A stretch of DNA of 64,000 nt from Cytophagales bacterium (GCA_017303795.1 JAFLBR010000010.1:127447-191446); one strand, 5' to 3'. Shown: positions 49,938 through 59,013, counted from the first letter of the stretch. The notes: generated by a model not told the origin, from the sequence alone. Translations and numbers: made by a program.

Positions 49938-51719
49938 TATTTTCTTCCCGTACTTATCTAGTACAAACAATTTCTGTTCACCTGTCGGCATCGGAAGTTT
50001 AATCATTACTTCTCCGGTGTCGGCACTGTACAGAATTTCGGAGGGCTTTTGTTCCAGATTATAAGGAAGACTCCAAACTAAGCCAGTCTTACTTACTTTG
50101 GCCAACGTTGCCGGATAACCATCTTTCGTCATGGTTTCGCTGTACACCAACGCCAGGTAAACATCGGGTTGCGGATGAGAACACAGTGCTTTTATTACGG
50201 ACAGGTAACGTTTCTTGTAATGGTTTGCAGCCACCGGAAATGATACTGCTACGCTAGGTATGTGTTTGGGCGTGATATTATAAAGGTAGCCGGTTGCAAG
50301 TGAATCCGCATACTTTAAACCAAATGTGAATTTGTTCGGCACAATAGCCAATGGTTTAAATTGGCTCGGAGATTCTTCTGTAAACAACGGAATAGAATCA
50401 GTGCCATGTACCAGCCAGCGCAACGATTTCTCAAGTTGCTCAATTTGTTTTAGTCGGGCTGCTTTATCGCGCTGCGCTAATTCATGTGTGGACTTAATGT
50501 AGTTTTTAAGAACTGCTTCAGTGCCATATGCCTTTGTAATAAAGTGGTTGTAGTCTTTGGTATCTTTATCAAAATCGCGCGCCAACAACCGGGCAGAGAT
50601 ACTGTCTAACTTACTCACATCTTTGGCTTCTTCTTTCAGAATTTCCAGTTGGGTTACTAAGCCAGCGGTATCGCGCTTAGTTTTATTCGCAACCCAATCA
50701 GAATGATACTCTAATTCAGCAGCTTTCATATTAAACACACCTGCCGGAAGTGGATCAGAATCAAAGCGGATAAGTTGCTTGAACAGAATTTTATCCAACA
50801 ACTTAGTAAGATCATTTTTAACTGAAATGGAATCTGTTTTTAATTTCTGTGTCAGCTTATTCAACTCAATATCATACGAAACCAGATGATCGCGCAACGG
50901 AACAATCTCGTTCTGGTAAACATCAAGCGTAGCCTTGGCCCATTTGCTGTAATCCCACAGGCGCAAATCATGTTTCAGAAAATCGACTTCGGTGTTGCCA
51001 TCTTTTTTAAAATCTGTTATCTCGCTAAGCGTGATTACCTGATTATAAGGCACCTTGCCCATGGTTTCGAGCACACTGCGATAGTTTTTAAATGAAGTCT
51101 GTGAACTATCATAAACCAACCCCAGGCGTTTTATTTCTTGTGTAACCGGTTCATCCATCCGCAAATAGAATTCCTTCTCGCTGGCAAACTGGCCTTGAAT
51201 CTTATTGTAAATCTGCTGGGTTGATTTGTATTGTCGTTCCGTAGCCCGGAAGTGTTCATTCAGGTTTTTGATTTTCTCTTTGCGTTCGCGAATGTTTTTC
51301 AGGCGGGTTTCAATATCCAACGTAACATCCGAAAGTTTTATGGCAAACTCGGCTGTGCGCACATCCCTGCGCAAATACATCTGGTAGTTATCATCGTTGC
51401 GTTTAAGTTCCCGCTCAGTAATTAAGGGGGCTACCTTTTCAAAAAAGAAAATAGCGGAGTCGATATTATCTATCAGTACATCAGGTTGTTTTAGGATATC
51501 GTTCCGTTGGGCTTTATCCTGATAAACGATGGCCATATACAGGTAGGCACTTACGTTATCGGTATTTTCTTTCAGATAACGTTTTAGAAATGGTTCGGCT
51601 ACTTCGTAGTTTCGGGCATTGAGTAACTCAATAAGATCTTTGTATTTTACTTTTTGTGCCCAGCCTGTGCTGGTAAACAGAATAAGGACTAAACAGGAAA
51701 GTACGCTTCGGGTTTGCAT
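49932..51719 (-). CDS. Exported coiled-coil protein, unrecognised
   Basis: 595 aa with signal MQTRSVLSCLVLILFTSTGWAQ. An N-terminal TPR-like start (IELLNARNYEVAEPFLKRYL, then DNVSAYLYMAIVYQDKAQR) is followed by long helical, coiled-coil-rich stretches (about 120-440: RLKNIRERKEKIKNLNEHF and others). The C-terminal 120 residues are beta-rich with VYSETMTKDGYPATLAKVSK and GEQKLFVLDKYGKK. It resembles large exported Cytophagales proteins without assigned function. No operon partner on its strand. Confidence 0.7.
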   Translation of the reverse strand: MQTRSVLSCLVLILFTSTGWAQKVKYKDLIELLNARNYEVAEPFLKRYLKENTDNVSAYLYMAIVYQDKAQRNDILKQPDVLIDNIDSAIFFFEKVAPLITERELKRNDDNYQMYLRRDVRTAEFAIKLSDVTLDIETRLKNIRERKEKIKNLNEHFRATERQYKSTQQIYNKIQGQFASEKEFYLRMDEPVTQEIKRLGLVYDSSQTSFKNYRSVLETMGKVPYNQVITLSEITDFKKDGNTEVDFLKHDLRLWDYSKWAKATLDVYQNEIVPLRDHLVSYDIELNKLTQKLKTDSISVKNDLTKLLDKILFKQLIRFDSDPLPAGVFNMKAAELEYHSDWVANKTKRDTAGLVTQLEILKEEAKDVSKLDSISARLLARDFDKDTKDYNHFITKAYGTEAVLKNYIKSTHELAQRDKAARLKQIEQLEKSLRWLVHGTDSIPLFTEESPSQFKPLAIVPNKFTFGLKYADSLATGYLYNITPKHIPSVAVSFPVAANHYKKRYLSVIKALCSHPQPDVYLALVYSETMTKDGYPATLAKVSKTGLVWSLPYNLEQKPSEILYSADTGEVMIKLPMPTGEQKLFVLDKYGKKIQ

Positions 51720-51839
51720 TTTAATCTTTAAAAAATTATTCGAAGTTATTAATTTTAAACAGATTTGGTGTGCCTCATTTCAAGAACCAAGCCAGAATTC
51801 TTGATGCATACCGATTAAACTAAAAATTAACCAGAAAAA

Positions 51840-52427
51840 ATGAAGCTTGTGATAGGATATCTAAAACCAGTTGTTTCAGCCATACTGCTGATTGTGGTGT
51901 TGCAAGCTACGGGATTGCTGAGCAGTGTATCGGTATTTACCCAGCGTGCAGCCATGGAAGCCGGGCTTTTTAAGGCAATACCAGAAGATGTTGATCTGGT
52001 AAAACCTGACTTTGATTACAATTTTTCGATTAAAGATTTAAGCGGAAGCAAAATTCCGTTCGAACAATTTAAAGGTAAGGTGGTGTTTTTAAACATGTGG
52101 GCTACATGGTGCGGCCCATGCAGGGCCGAAATGCCAAGTATTCAAAGTTTGTACGAGAAAGTAAAGTCGGATAGCATTGTATTTGTTATGCTTTCGTGGG
52201 ATCGCGACAGTGACAAATCAAAAATTGAAAAATATATAGAGAAGAACAGCTATACATTTCCGGTTTATCAACGCTCCAGCTACCTGCCTGATAATTTAGA
52301 GGTACCCAGTATTCCTACTACATTCATCATCTCTAAAGATGGTAAGGTTATTCAAAAAGAAGTTGGTGTTAGAAATTACGATAGCAAAAAAATGATTGAG
52401 TATCTTAAGGCCGAAGCCGCCAAATAA
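51840..52427 (+). CDS. TlpA-like membrane-anchored thioredoxin
   Basis: 195 aa. One N-terminal membrane segment (about 8-28, PVVSAILLIVVLQATGLL) anchors a thioredoxin-fold domain with active site MWATWCGPCRAEMPSI, cis-Pro region VPSIPTTFIIS and GKVIQKEVG. This is the TlpA/ResA group, reducing extracytoplasmic disulfides, for example in cytochrome c maturation. It ends 8 bp before the fucose operon's first SDR gene; the close spacing suggests co-transcription, though no link to sugar catabolism is obvious. Confidence 0.9.
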   Translation: MKLVIGYLKPVVSAILLIVVLQATGLLSSVSVFTQRAAMEAGLFKAIPEDVDLVKPDFDYNFSIKDLSGSKIPFEQFKGKVVFLNMWATWCGPCRAEMPSIQSLYEKVKSDSIVFVMLSWDRDSDKSKIEKYIEKNSYTFPVYQRSSYLPDNLEVPSIPTTFIISKDGKVIQKEVGVRNYDSKKMIEYLKAEAAK

Positions 52428-52435
52428 TTTTTAGC

Positions 52436-53215
52436 ATGTTATTTAATCTTCAAGGTAAAGTTGCTGTTATTACCGGAGCCGCAAGCGGCATTGGTCGTGC
52501 TATTGCTATCAAGCTTGCAGCACAAGGCGCGTATGTACAAGTATTAGATCTGAATGAATCGGCAGCTAAAGCAGTGGCCGATGAAATAAAATCGCAAAAC
52601 TTTCTGGCGCAAGCACATGCATGCAATGTAGCCACACAGGCAGAAGTTAAAGCAGTAGCACAGAAAATTGTTGATCAGCGCGCACATATAGACATATTGG
52701 TAAACAGTGCCGGTATTGCTCACATTGGCAAACTGGAAACCACTAGTGAAGCTGACTTTGACAGACTATTTCAGGTAAACGTAAAAGGAGTTTACAACAC
52801 CATGCAGGCGGTAATTCCATTTATGAAGTCAAATAAAAAAGGAGTGATTGTTAACCTGGCATCGGTAGCGGCATTTGTAGGAATATCCGATCGCTTCGCC
52901 TATTCCATGACCAAGGGCGCGGTAGCTTCTATGACAATTTCAGTTGCCAAAGATTATATACAGGATGGCATTCGGTGTAATAGCATTTCGCCAGGGCGCG
53001 TACATACACCTTTTGTAGATGGTTTTATAAAAGCAAACTATCCCGGCAAGGAACAAGAAATGTTTGATAAACTTTCGAAGACTCAACCTATTGGCCGCAT
53101 GGCAACGCCCGAAGAGATTGCAAACCTTGCGCTTTATTTATGTTCGGATGAAGCTGCATTTATTACCGGTACGGACTACCCTATCGATGGAGGATTTTTA
53201 ACGCTCAATACATAA
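52436..53215 (+). CDS. SDR dehydrogenase, probably 2-keto-3-deoxy-L-fuconate dehydrogenase
   Basis: 259 aa. Classical SDR: TGAASGIGRAIAIKL at the N-terminus, NSAGIAHIGK, the catalytic Ser in NLASVAAFVG, Tyr/Lys in YSMTKGAV, and DYPIDGGFLTLN at the C-terminus. The following genes encode an FAH-type hydrolase, an L-fuconolactonase-like amidohydrolase, a second SDR, FucP and a mutarotase, which is the oxidative L-fucose pathway. By order, this SDR most likely oxidises 2-keto-3-deoxy-L-fuconate to the diketo acid used by the FAH-type enzyme. Substrate is inference; fold is certain. Confidence 0.8.
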   Translation: MLFNLQGKVAVITGAASGIGRAIAIKLAAQGAYVQVLDLNESAAKAVADEIKSQNFLAQAHACNVATQAEVKAVAQKIVDQRAHIDILVNSAGIAHIGKLETTSEADFDRLFQVNVKGVYNTMQAVIPFMKSNKKGVIVNLASVAAFVGISDRFAYSMTKGAVASMTISVAKDYIQDGIRCNSISPGRVHTPFVDGFIKANYPGKEQEMFDKLSKTQPIGRMATPEEIANLALYLCSDEAAFITGTDYPIDGGFLTLNT

Positions 53216-53221
53216 CATAAT

Positions 53222-54070
53222 ATGAAGCTTTTTAGATTTGGTGCACCCGGCAACGAAAAGCCCGGAGTTTTAGTTAACAACAAAATGCTGGATGCTTCCG
53301 GCTTTGGCGAAGATTATGGCGAAGTATTTCTAGAAAACGATGGCCTTGCGCGATTGGAGAAATGGGTGAACTCAAACCTGAATGTACTACCACAGGTAAG
53401 CGAAGGCACGCGCATTGGCCCTTGCCTGCAACGGCCTTCCAAATTAATTTGTGTTGGTCTTAATTACACCAAACACGCATTCGAATCGAAGATGCCACTA
53501 CCCAGTGAGCCTATTATCTTTTTTAAATCAACCACTGCGTTAACCGGCCCAAACGATGGTGTTGTAATTCCGCGCAACAGCACCAAAACCGATTACGAGA
53601 TTGAGCTTGCATTTATCATTGGCAAAAAAGCCACTTACGTAGAAGAAAAAGATGCGCTGGATTATGTAGCCGGTTATTGCCTGCACAACGATTACAGCGA
53701 ACGCGCCTTTCAACTTGAGCGCAACGGGCAATGGACAAAAGGTAAAGGTTGCGATACATTTGCTCCACTCGGGCCCTACTTCGTTACCAAAGATGAAGTT
53801 GCCGATTTCAATAACCTGCACATGTGGTTGAAAGTAAATGGCACGATGATGCAGTATAACAATACCGATGATATGATTTTTGAAATTCCATTTCTGGTTA
53901 GTTATATCAGTCAGTTTATGACGTTGCTGCCGGGCGATGTAATTTCTACCGGAACGCCATCGGGTGTGGGTCATGGATTTCATCCTCCTGTATATTTAAA
54001 ACCGGGCGATGTGGTGGAATTAGGCATTGAAGGATTAGGCGAACAGCGGCAAGTAGTACGCGGTCAGTAA
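53222..54070 (+). CDS. Fumarylacetoacetate hydrolase-family protein (diketo-deoxyfuconate hydrolase-like)
   Basis: 282 aa, normal FAH length. Core motifs are LICVGLNYTKHAFES, IIFFKSTTALTGPND, the metal-binding DYEIELAFIIGK (Glu-x-Glu), LHNDYSERAFQLE, KGCDTFAPLGP and GDVISTGTPSGVGHG. The family cleaves or hydrates beta-diketo acids. In the oxidative L-fucose route it splits 2,4-diketo-3-deoxy-L-fuconate to pyruvate and L-lactate. It lies 6 bp after the SDR gene. Role inferred from context; fold clear. Confidence 0.85.
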   Translation: MKLFRFGAPGNEKPGVLVNNKMLDASGFGEDYGEVFLENDGLARLEKWVNSNLNVLPQVSEGTRIGPCLQRPSKLICVGLNYTKHAFESKMPLPSEPIIFFKSTTALTGPNDGVVIPRNSTKTDYEIELAFIIGKKATYVEEKDALDYVAGYCLHNDYSERAFQLERNGQWTKGKGCDTFAPLGPYFVTKDEVADFNNLHMWLKVNGTMMQYNNTDDMIFEIPFLVSYISQFMTLLPGDVISTGTPSGVGHGFHPPVYLKPGDVVELGIEGLGEQRQVVRGQ

Positions 54071-54080
54071 CCGAAACACA

Positions 54081-54902
54081 ATGCGGATAGATTCGCACCA
54101 GCATTTCTGGATTTATAATCCCGAACGTGATAGTTGGATTACCGATGCGATGCAGATCATTCAGCGCAACTTTTTGCCTGCGGATCTTAAACCGGTATTG
54201 GATCAACATCGCATAGATGGTTGCGTGGCGGTGCAAGCCGATCAATCCGAAACTGAAACTCAATTTCTGATTGATCAAGCTCAACAAAACAATTTCATTA
54301 AAGGAGTTGTGGGTTGGGTTGATCTGCGAGCTGATAATCTGCAATCAAGACTGGAGTTTTTTCAATCAACTCCGGTTGTTAAGGGATTTCGTCATATAAT
54401 TCAGGGTGAAGGTGCTGGCTTTATGCTGCAATCAAAATTTATTCAGGGAGTTAAAGCATTACACAAATACAACTTCACATACGATATTCTGATTAAAGAA
54501 CCACAGTTGGAAGAAGCACTTGAGTTTGTAAAGCAAGTGCCCGATCAAAAACTGGTTATCGATCACATTGCAAAACCAAAGGTGGGTAGTGATCTAACAT
54601 ATTGGCGAAAATATATTTCAGCCATTGCACAACACAAAAATGTGTACTGCAAACTTTCAGGACTGGTTACTGAAGCAAACTGGAATGCCTGGCAGGCAGA
54701 TGATTTTAAACCCTATCTCGATACAATCTTCGATGTGTTCGGTAGTAATCGCGTGATGTACGGTTCAGATTGGCCGGTGTGTTTGGTAGCAGCAGGTTAT
54801 GAACAGCAACTTCAGGTTGTAACACATTACATTCAACAATTCACCGAATCAGAAAAACAAGCCATCATGGGTGCAAATGCCATAAGATTTTACAATCTTT
54901 AG
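54081..54902 (+). CDS. Amidohydrolase, L-fuconolactonase-like
   Basis: 273 aa. The amidohydrolase-2 metal site is present: MRIDSHQHFWIYN (H-x-H), LVIDHIAKPKVGSD and GSDWPVCLVAAG (Asp). The opening SHQHFW...RDSWI matches the lactonase subgroup of the family (COG3618). It should open L-fucono-1,5-lactone to L-fuconate. It sits between the FAH-type hydrolase and the second SDR, 2 bp before the latter, so translation is coupled. Substrate by context. Confidence 0.87.
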   Translation: MRIDSHQHFWIYNPERDSWITDAMQIIQRNFLPADLKPVLDQHRIDGCVAVQADQSETETQFLIDQAQQNNFIKGVVGWVDLRADNLQSRLEFFQSTPVVKGFRHIIQGEGAGFMLQSKFIQGVKALHKYNFTYDILIKEPQLEEALEFVKQVPDQKLVIDHIAKPKVGSDLTYWRKYISAIAQHKNVYCKLSGLVTEANWNAWQADDFKPYLDTIFDVFGSNRVMYGSDWPVCLVAAGYEQQLQVVTHYIQQFTESEKQAIMGANAIRFYNL

Positions 54903-54904
54903 CA

Positions 54905-55675
54905 ATGGATCTTCATTTAAAAGACAAAGTCATTGTAGTAACCGGTGGGGCACGCGGAATCGGAAAAGCAATTGTTGAACTGCTGAGCGAAGAAGGCGCC
55001 AAAGTTGCCATTGTAGATAAACTTACACAAGCCAACAAAACACTTCCCGATCGCAACACAAAGGGCCGTTATTTCACAGCCGATCTTAGAACACCCGAAG
55101 CCTGTAAGCAAGCTATTGATGAAATTGTAGAAGTGTTGGGCCCAATTGATGGTCTGGTGAATAATGCCGGAATGAATGATAACATCGGGCTTGAGAAAGG
55201 TACGCCCGAAAAATTTATTGAATCTTTAAACAACAATGCAGGCCACTATTACTTCATGGCCCATTATTGTTTAAAGTACTTACGTGAAAGACGAGGCGCA
55301 ATTGTGAATGTGGGTTCTAAAACTTCCGTTACCGGTCAAGGAAATACCTCGGGTTATGTGGCTGCAAAAGGTGCTATACTGGCGCTTACGCGCGAGTGGG
55401 CCGTGGAGCTTCTGCCCTACGCTGTTCGGGTAAATGCTGTTATACCAGCTGAAGTATCTACACCACTTTATGAATCGTGGTTAAAAGGTTTTGCCGATCC
55501 ACAGGAAAAACTGCGACAGATCTCAAAAAAAATTCCTTTAGGTCATCGACTAACCAAGCCCGATGAAATTGCACATGCCGTAGCTTTCTTGTTGAGTGAT
55601 CGCAGCAGTCATACAACCGGCCAATGGTTTTTTGTAGATGGCGGTTATACACATTTAGATAGAGCAATTAGTTAA
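54905..55675 (+). CDS. SDR dehydrogenase, probably L-fucose dehydrogenase
   Basis: 256 aa. Rossmann TGGARGIGKAIVEL, NNAGMNDNIG, catalytic Ser in VGSKTSVTGQG and Tyr/Lys in YVAAKGAI, ending HTTGQWFFVDGGYTHLDRA. The sequence resembles L-fucose / L-galactose dehydrogenases that oxidise the sugar C1 to the lactone with NAD(P). The next gene is the FucP symporter and the previous one the lactonase, so the substrate call is well supported by context, not by residues. Confidence 0.82.
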   Translation: MDLHLKDKVIVVTGGARGIGKAIVELLSEEGAKVAIVDKLTQANKTLPDRNTKGRYFTADLRTPEACKQAIDEIVEVLGPIDGLVNNAGMNDNIGLEKGTPEKFIESLNNNAGHYYFMAHYCLKYLRERRGAIVNVGSKTSVTGQGNTSGYVAAKGAILALTREWAVELLPYAVRVNAVIPAEVSTPLYESWLKGFADPQEKLRQISKKIPLGHRLTKPDEIAHAVAFLLSDRSSHTTGQWFFVDGGYTHLDRAIS

Positions 55676-55687
55676 TCTTATCTAAAC

Positions 55688-57007
55688 ATGGCACTACCTA
55701 CCGAACAACGCGAGTTCAAATTCGACCCTACAAAGTCTTACCTACTTCCATTCATACTGGTAACAAGTCTGTTTTTTCTATGGGGCATTGCCAATAGTTT
55801 GAATGGAACACTCATTAAGCATTTTCAAACCGCATTAAATCTTAACCGCGCACAAGCCGGTATTGTTGATTCAGCGTTTTACATCGGCTACTTTGTTATG
55901 GCTCTGCCAGCAGCTTTTTTAATGAATCGCATCGGTTATAAAAAAGGAATTCTGATTGGCTTGTTTCTATTTGCATTGGGGGCGTTTTTGTTTTTTCCGG
56001 CAGCAAGCACACGCGCATATAGTTTCTTTCTATTCGCACTATTTATTATTGCCTGTGGACTGGCCTTTCTGGAAACGGCTGCAAATCCCTATGTAACGGT
56101 GTTGGGTAGCCCACAATCGGCCGACAGCCGAATTAATTTCTCGCAATCATTTAACGGGCTTGGTGCTATCATGGGGCCAATTGTCGGGGGCTTGTTCATC
56201 TTTTCGGATGTAGAGCACACCAATGAAACGTTGGCTGCCTTACCGTTTGATCAGGCTGAAGCAATCAGAATAGCAGAGGCACAATCGGTTCAAACACCCT
56301 ACCTCGTAATTGCTGGTATTGTATTACTGGTTGCTGTTTTATTTGGCATAACCCGAATGCCAGAGTTATCATCGCCAGCGGAAAAAGGCGCATCGTTTAA
56401 AGGAATAACAAAACATCGCCATTTGATTTACGGAGTAATAGCACAATTTTTTTATGTAGGCGCACAAGCATCGCTCTGGGGTTACTTTGTTGATCTTAAA
56501 CTACATTATGCAAAGGATAGTCATTTTGGATTAGTACATTGGCTATATCAAATTTCAGAAACGGCATCGCCCACGCAGATTGCCAGCTTTCATGCTTCAT
56601 TTGGATTTGTATTGTTTATGATCGGCAGGTTTGTGGGTACATGGTTGCTTACCAAAATTGCATCAAACAAGTTACTTACCATATATGCGTGTATTAGTGC
56701 AGCACTTATGCTTATCGGGTGGTTCAGCACTGGTCTTGCTGCAGTAGTTGCCATTAGTGCTACTTACTTTTTTATGTCGATTATGTTTCCAACCATCTTT
56801 GCTTTATCCATCAAAGATTTAGGATCGCAGGTAAAATTAGGTTCGGGATTGGTGATTATGGCTATTGTAGGTGGTGCTGTTTTACCACCCCTTACCGGTT
56901 TAATATCACTTTATGGTGTAGAGAATTCGTTGCTCATTCCTTTGCTTGCTTTTGTGATCATTGCACTGTTCGGATGGCGAGGCTACCGTGTTAAATCTGC
57001 ATCGTAA
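55688..57007 (+). CDS. fucP: L-fucose:proton symporter, FucP-type MFS permease
   Basis: 439 aa with about 12 membrane helices and the FucP-family hallmarks: FLWGIANSLNGTLIKHFQ in helix 1, FIACGLAFLETAANPYV-type sequence in helix 4, and SRINFSQSFNGLGAIMGP in helix 5. It also has MSIMFPTIFALSIKDLG in the C-terminal half. FucP imports L-fucose together with H+ across the inner membrane. The stop overlaps the mutarotase ATG by 1 nt. Related permeases for other sugars exist, but neighbouring genes favour L-fucose. Confidence 0.92.
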   Translation: MALPTEQREFKFDPTKSYLLPFILVTSLFFLWGIANSLNGTLIKHFQTALNLNRAQAGIVDSAFYIGYFVMALPAAFLMNRIGYKKGILIGLFLFALGAFLFFPAASTRAYSFFLFALFIIACGLAFLETAANPYVTVLGSPQSADSRINFSQSFNGLGAIMGPIVGGLFIFSDVEHTNETLAALPFDQAEAIRIAEAQSVQTPYLVIAGIVLLVAVLFGITRMPELSSPAEKGASFKGITKHRHLIYGVIAQFFYVGAQASLWGYFVDLKLHYAKDSHFGLVHWLYQISETASPTQIASFHASFGFVLFMIGRFVGTWLLTKIASNKLLTIYACISAALMLIGWFSTGLAAVVAISATYFFMSIMFPTIFALSIKDLGSQVKLGSGLVIMAIVGGAVLPPLTGLISLYGVENSLLIPLLAFVIIALFGWRGYRVKSAS

Positions 57008-57333
57008 TGCGTTACTGCCTCGCTCTCGATTTAAAAAACGACCCGACATTAATTGCCGAGTACGAAACGTATCATAAAAAAGTATGGCCCGAAGTTGAAG
57101 CCAGTATTAAAAACTCTGGCATTCTCAGCATGCAGATTTATCGCACCGGCAACCGGATGTTTATGATTATGGAAACCAACGAATCATTTTCGTTTGATGC
57201 AAAAACCAGGGCCGATGCTGCCAATAACAAAGTGCAGGAATGGGAAACTTTAATGTGGAAATACCAGCAAGCCCTGCCCGGTGCGCAGCCAGGCGAAAAA
57301 TGGAAATTGATGGAAAAGATTTTTGAGTTGTAA
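57007..57333 (+). CDS. L-rhamnose/L-fucose mutarotase-family protein
   Basis: 108 aa, the size of RhaM/YiiL-type mutarotases. Motifs are MRYCLALDLKNDP at the N-terminus, then YHKKVWPEVEASIKNSGI with the catalytic His, and MFMIMETNESF. The protein interconverts alpha and beta anomers so that the dehydrogenase or transporter receives the right one. Translationally coupled to fucP through a TAATG overlap. Family call is firm; L-fucose as substrate follows from the operon. Confidence 0.87.
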   Translation: MRYCLALDLKNDPTLIAEYETYHKKVWPEVEASIKNSGILSMQIYRTGNRMFMIMETNESFSFDAKTRADAANNKVQEWETLMWKYQQALPGAQPGEKWKLMEKIFEL

Positions 57334-57357
57334 CTTGCAGCGTTTTGCTGATACTGC

Positions 57358-58368
57358 ATGCTTAAGATAGATTCCCATACGCACATCCTTCCCGAAAAAA
57401 TGCCCAACTGGAGCGATAAGTTTGGCTATGGCGATTTCATCTACCTGCAACATCATAAACAAGGTTTCGCTAAGATGATGCGCGGCAATCAGTTTTTTCG
57501 CGAGATAAAAGAAAACTGCTGGCAACCTGATGTGCGCATTGAAGAGTACGCACAGTTCAACACACAGGTTCAAGTAGTCTGCACCATTCCGGTTATGTTT
57601 TCGTATTGGGCTAAGTCGCTGGATTGTTTAGACCTTTCGCGTTATTTAAACGACCACCTCATCGGGCTTGTAAAAGATTACCCGAAGCATTACATCGGGT
57701 TGGGTACCGTGCCCATGCAAGATGCCGATCTGGCTATTGAAGAATTACACCGCATAAAAAAAGAAGGACTTGTTGGTATTCAGATTGGATCGAACATTAA
57801 CGATGAAAACCTGAATGAGAATCGCTTCTACCCCATTTTTGAAGCGTGCGAAAAACTTAGCCTGGCGGTAATGGTACATCCGTGGAATATGATGGGCGAA
57901 AAACAAATGCAACGCTATTGGCTTCCATGGTTAGTAGGTATGCCGGCCGAAACTTCGCGGGCTGTTTGCTCTATGATTTTTGGTGGACTGTTTGAACGAC
58001 TTCCCAAACTACGCGTCATGTTTGCGCATGCCGGAGGTTCATTTCTGCCCACCATTGGGCGCATACAGCACGGGTTTGATTGCCGGCCCGATCTCGTTGC
58101 CATTGATAATAATGTAAATCCCAGAAGTTATCTCGGTAAATTTTGGGTAGATAGTGTTACGCACGATCCGTTAATGTTAGAATATGTGTTAAAATTGCAA
58201 GGCAGCAAAAAGGTAATGCTGGGTTCCGATTATCCATTTCCATTGGGCGATCTGGAGATTGGCAGGTTTATTGAAGAGATGGATTTACCGGCAACCGTTA
58301 AAGAAGATATCTTCAGCAACTCGGTGTTGGAATGGTTACAACTTTCGAAACAACAATTTTTAGTGTAA
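57358..58368 (+). CDS. ACMSD-like amidohydrolase/decarboxylase
   Basis: 336 aa. Zinc ligands fit KIDSHTHILPEKMPNW (H-x-H), VHPWNMMGEK, FAHAGGSFLPTIGRIQHG and GSDYPFPLGD (Asp). The overall pattern matches 2-amino-3-carboxymuconate-6-semialdehyde decarboxylase of the kynurenine pathway. No other tryptophan-degradation gene is in the window. Although it follows the fucose operon by 24 bp on the same strand, its predicted chemistry does not belong to that pathway. It ends in a TAATG overlap with the next gene. Confidence 0.85.
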   Translation: MLKIDSHTHILPEKMPNWSDKFGYGDFIYLQHHKQGFAKMMRGNQFFREIKENCWQPDVRIEEYAQFNTQVQVVCTIPVMFSYWAKSLDCLDLSRYLNDHLIGLVKDYPKHYIGLGTVPMQDADLAIEELHRIKKEGLVGIQIGSNINDENLNENRFYPIFEACEKLSLAVMVHPWNMMGEKQMQRYWLPWLVGMPAETSRAVCSMIFGGLFERLPKLRVMFAHAGGSFLPTIGRIQHGFDCRPDLVAIDNNVNPRSYLGKFWVDSVTHDPLMLEYVLKLQGSKKVMLGSDYPFPLGDLEIGRFIEEMDLPATVKEDIFSNSVLEWLQLSKQQFLV

Positions 58369-58991
58369 TGATGAAGTGGGGATTTTTGATGATGCTGGTA
58401 GTAGTTTCGGTTTGCGCATTTGCCCAAACCGAACAGGAAAAACTACGCGATGTAGAGATGCAACGCCAGGCTAATCGGTTGCGCAATCTTGAACGACAAA
58501 TTGATTCCGTTGCGCTGTTAATTGATCAGCAACAATATGTTGCCGCAGATGCCAAAATTGTAAACATTCTAAAAACTGTACGCAGCGTTCCTTCCGATCT
58601 TACTTTCTACCTTGGCAAAACCTCATTCTACCTCCAAAAATATAAGCAAAGTGTTGACTGGCTTAACAAATACATTCAATTGAAAGGAACCAGTGGTCAG
58701 TTTTCGGAAGAAGCTATTAACCTGAAAACAAAAGGTGAAGTAGAACTACTAAAAGAAAAACAAACCGAAGCCAAACAAGCGGGTGAATTACTTTCTAAAG
58801 ATTTTGACATTGACTGCGGCCCTACCGGCAAAGTTGCCTGCCCGGTTTGCAATGGTAGCACGGTTATCATTAAGAAAACCTATTTAGGCGAAACCTACAA
58901 GACCTGCGGTTACTGCAACCACACCGGTGCACTCAGCTGCGAAGACTACAACAAATTGCTGAAAGGCCAGCTAAAGGCCAGCACACAATAA
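58368..58991 (+). CDS. Exported protein with DnaJ-type CxxC motifs, unrecognised
   Basis: 207 aa from the ATG at 58368 (MMKWGFLMMLVVVSVCAFAQ), a signal peptide; that ATG overlaps the ACMSD stop. An upstream in-frame start at 58332 lies inside the ACMSD gene and is rejected. A helical, TPR-like part (ADAKIVNILKTVRSVPSDLT, KQSVDWLNKYIQLKG) is followed by a C-terminal cysteine segment: ACPVCNGSTVIIKKTYLG then KTCGYCNHTGALSC. The C-x-x-C-x-G pairs resemble the DnaJ zinc finger. Zinc binding and protein contact are inferences. Confidence 0.65.
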   Translation: MMKWGFLMMLVVVSVCAFAQTEQEKLRDVEMQRQANRLRNLERQIDSVALLIDQQQYVAADAKIVNILKTVRSVPSDLTFYLGKTSFYLQKYKQSVDWLNKYIQLKGTSGQFSEEAINLKTKGEVELLKEKQTEAKQAGELLSKDFDIDCGPTGKVACPVCNGSTVIIKKTYLGETYKTCGYCNHTGALSCEDYNKLLKGQLKASTQ

Positions 58992-59005
58992 AATCGCAAA
59001 ATTGC

Positions 59006-59013
59006 TACCTTTG
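59006..59013 (+). promoter_or_regulatory. Candidate -7 element (TACCTTTG) for trhO
   Basis: TACCTTTG matches TAnnTTTG and ends 18 nt before the ATG at 59032. It supports that ATG rather than the further-upstream start at 59002, which would place the promoter inside the gene. Confidence 0.55.
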
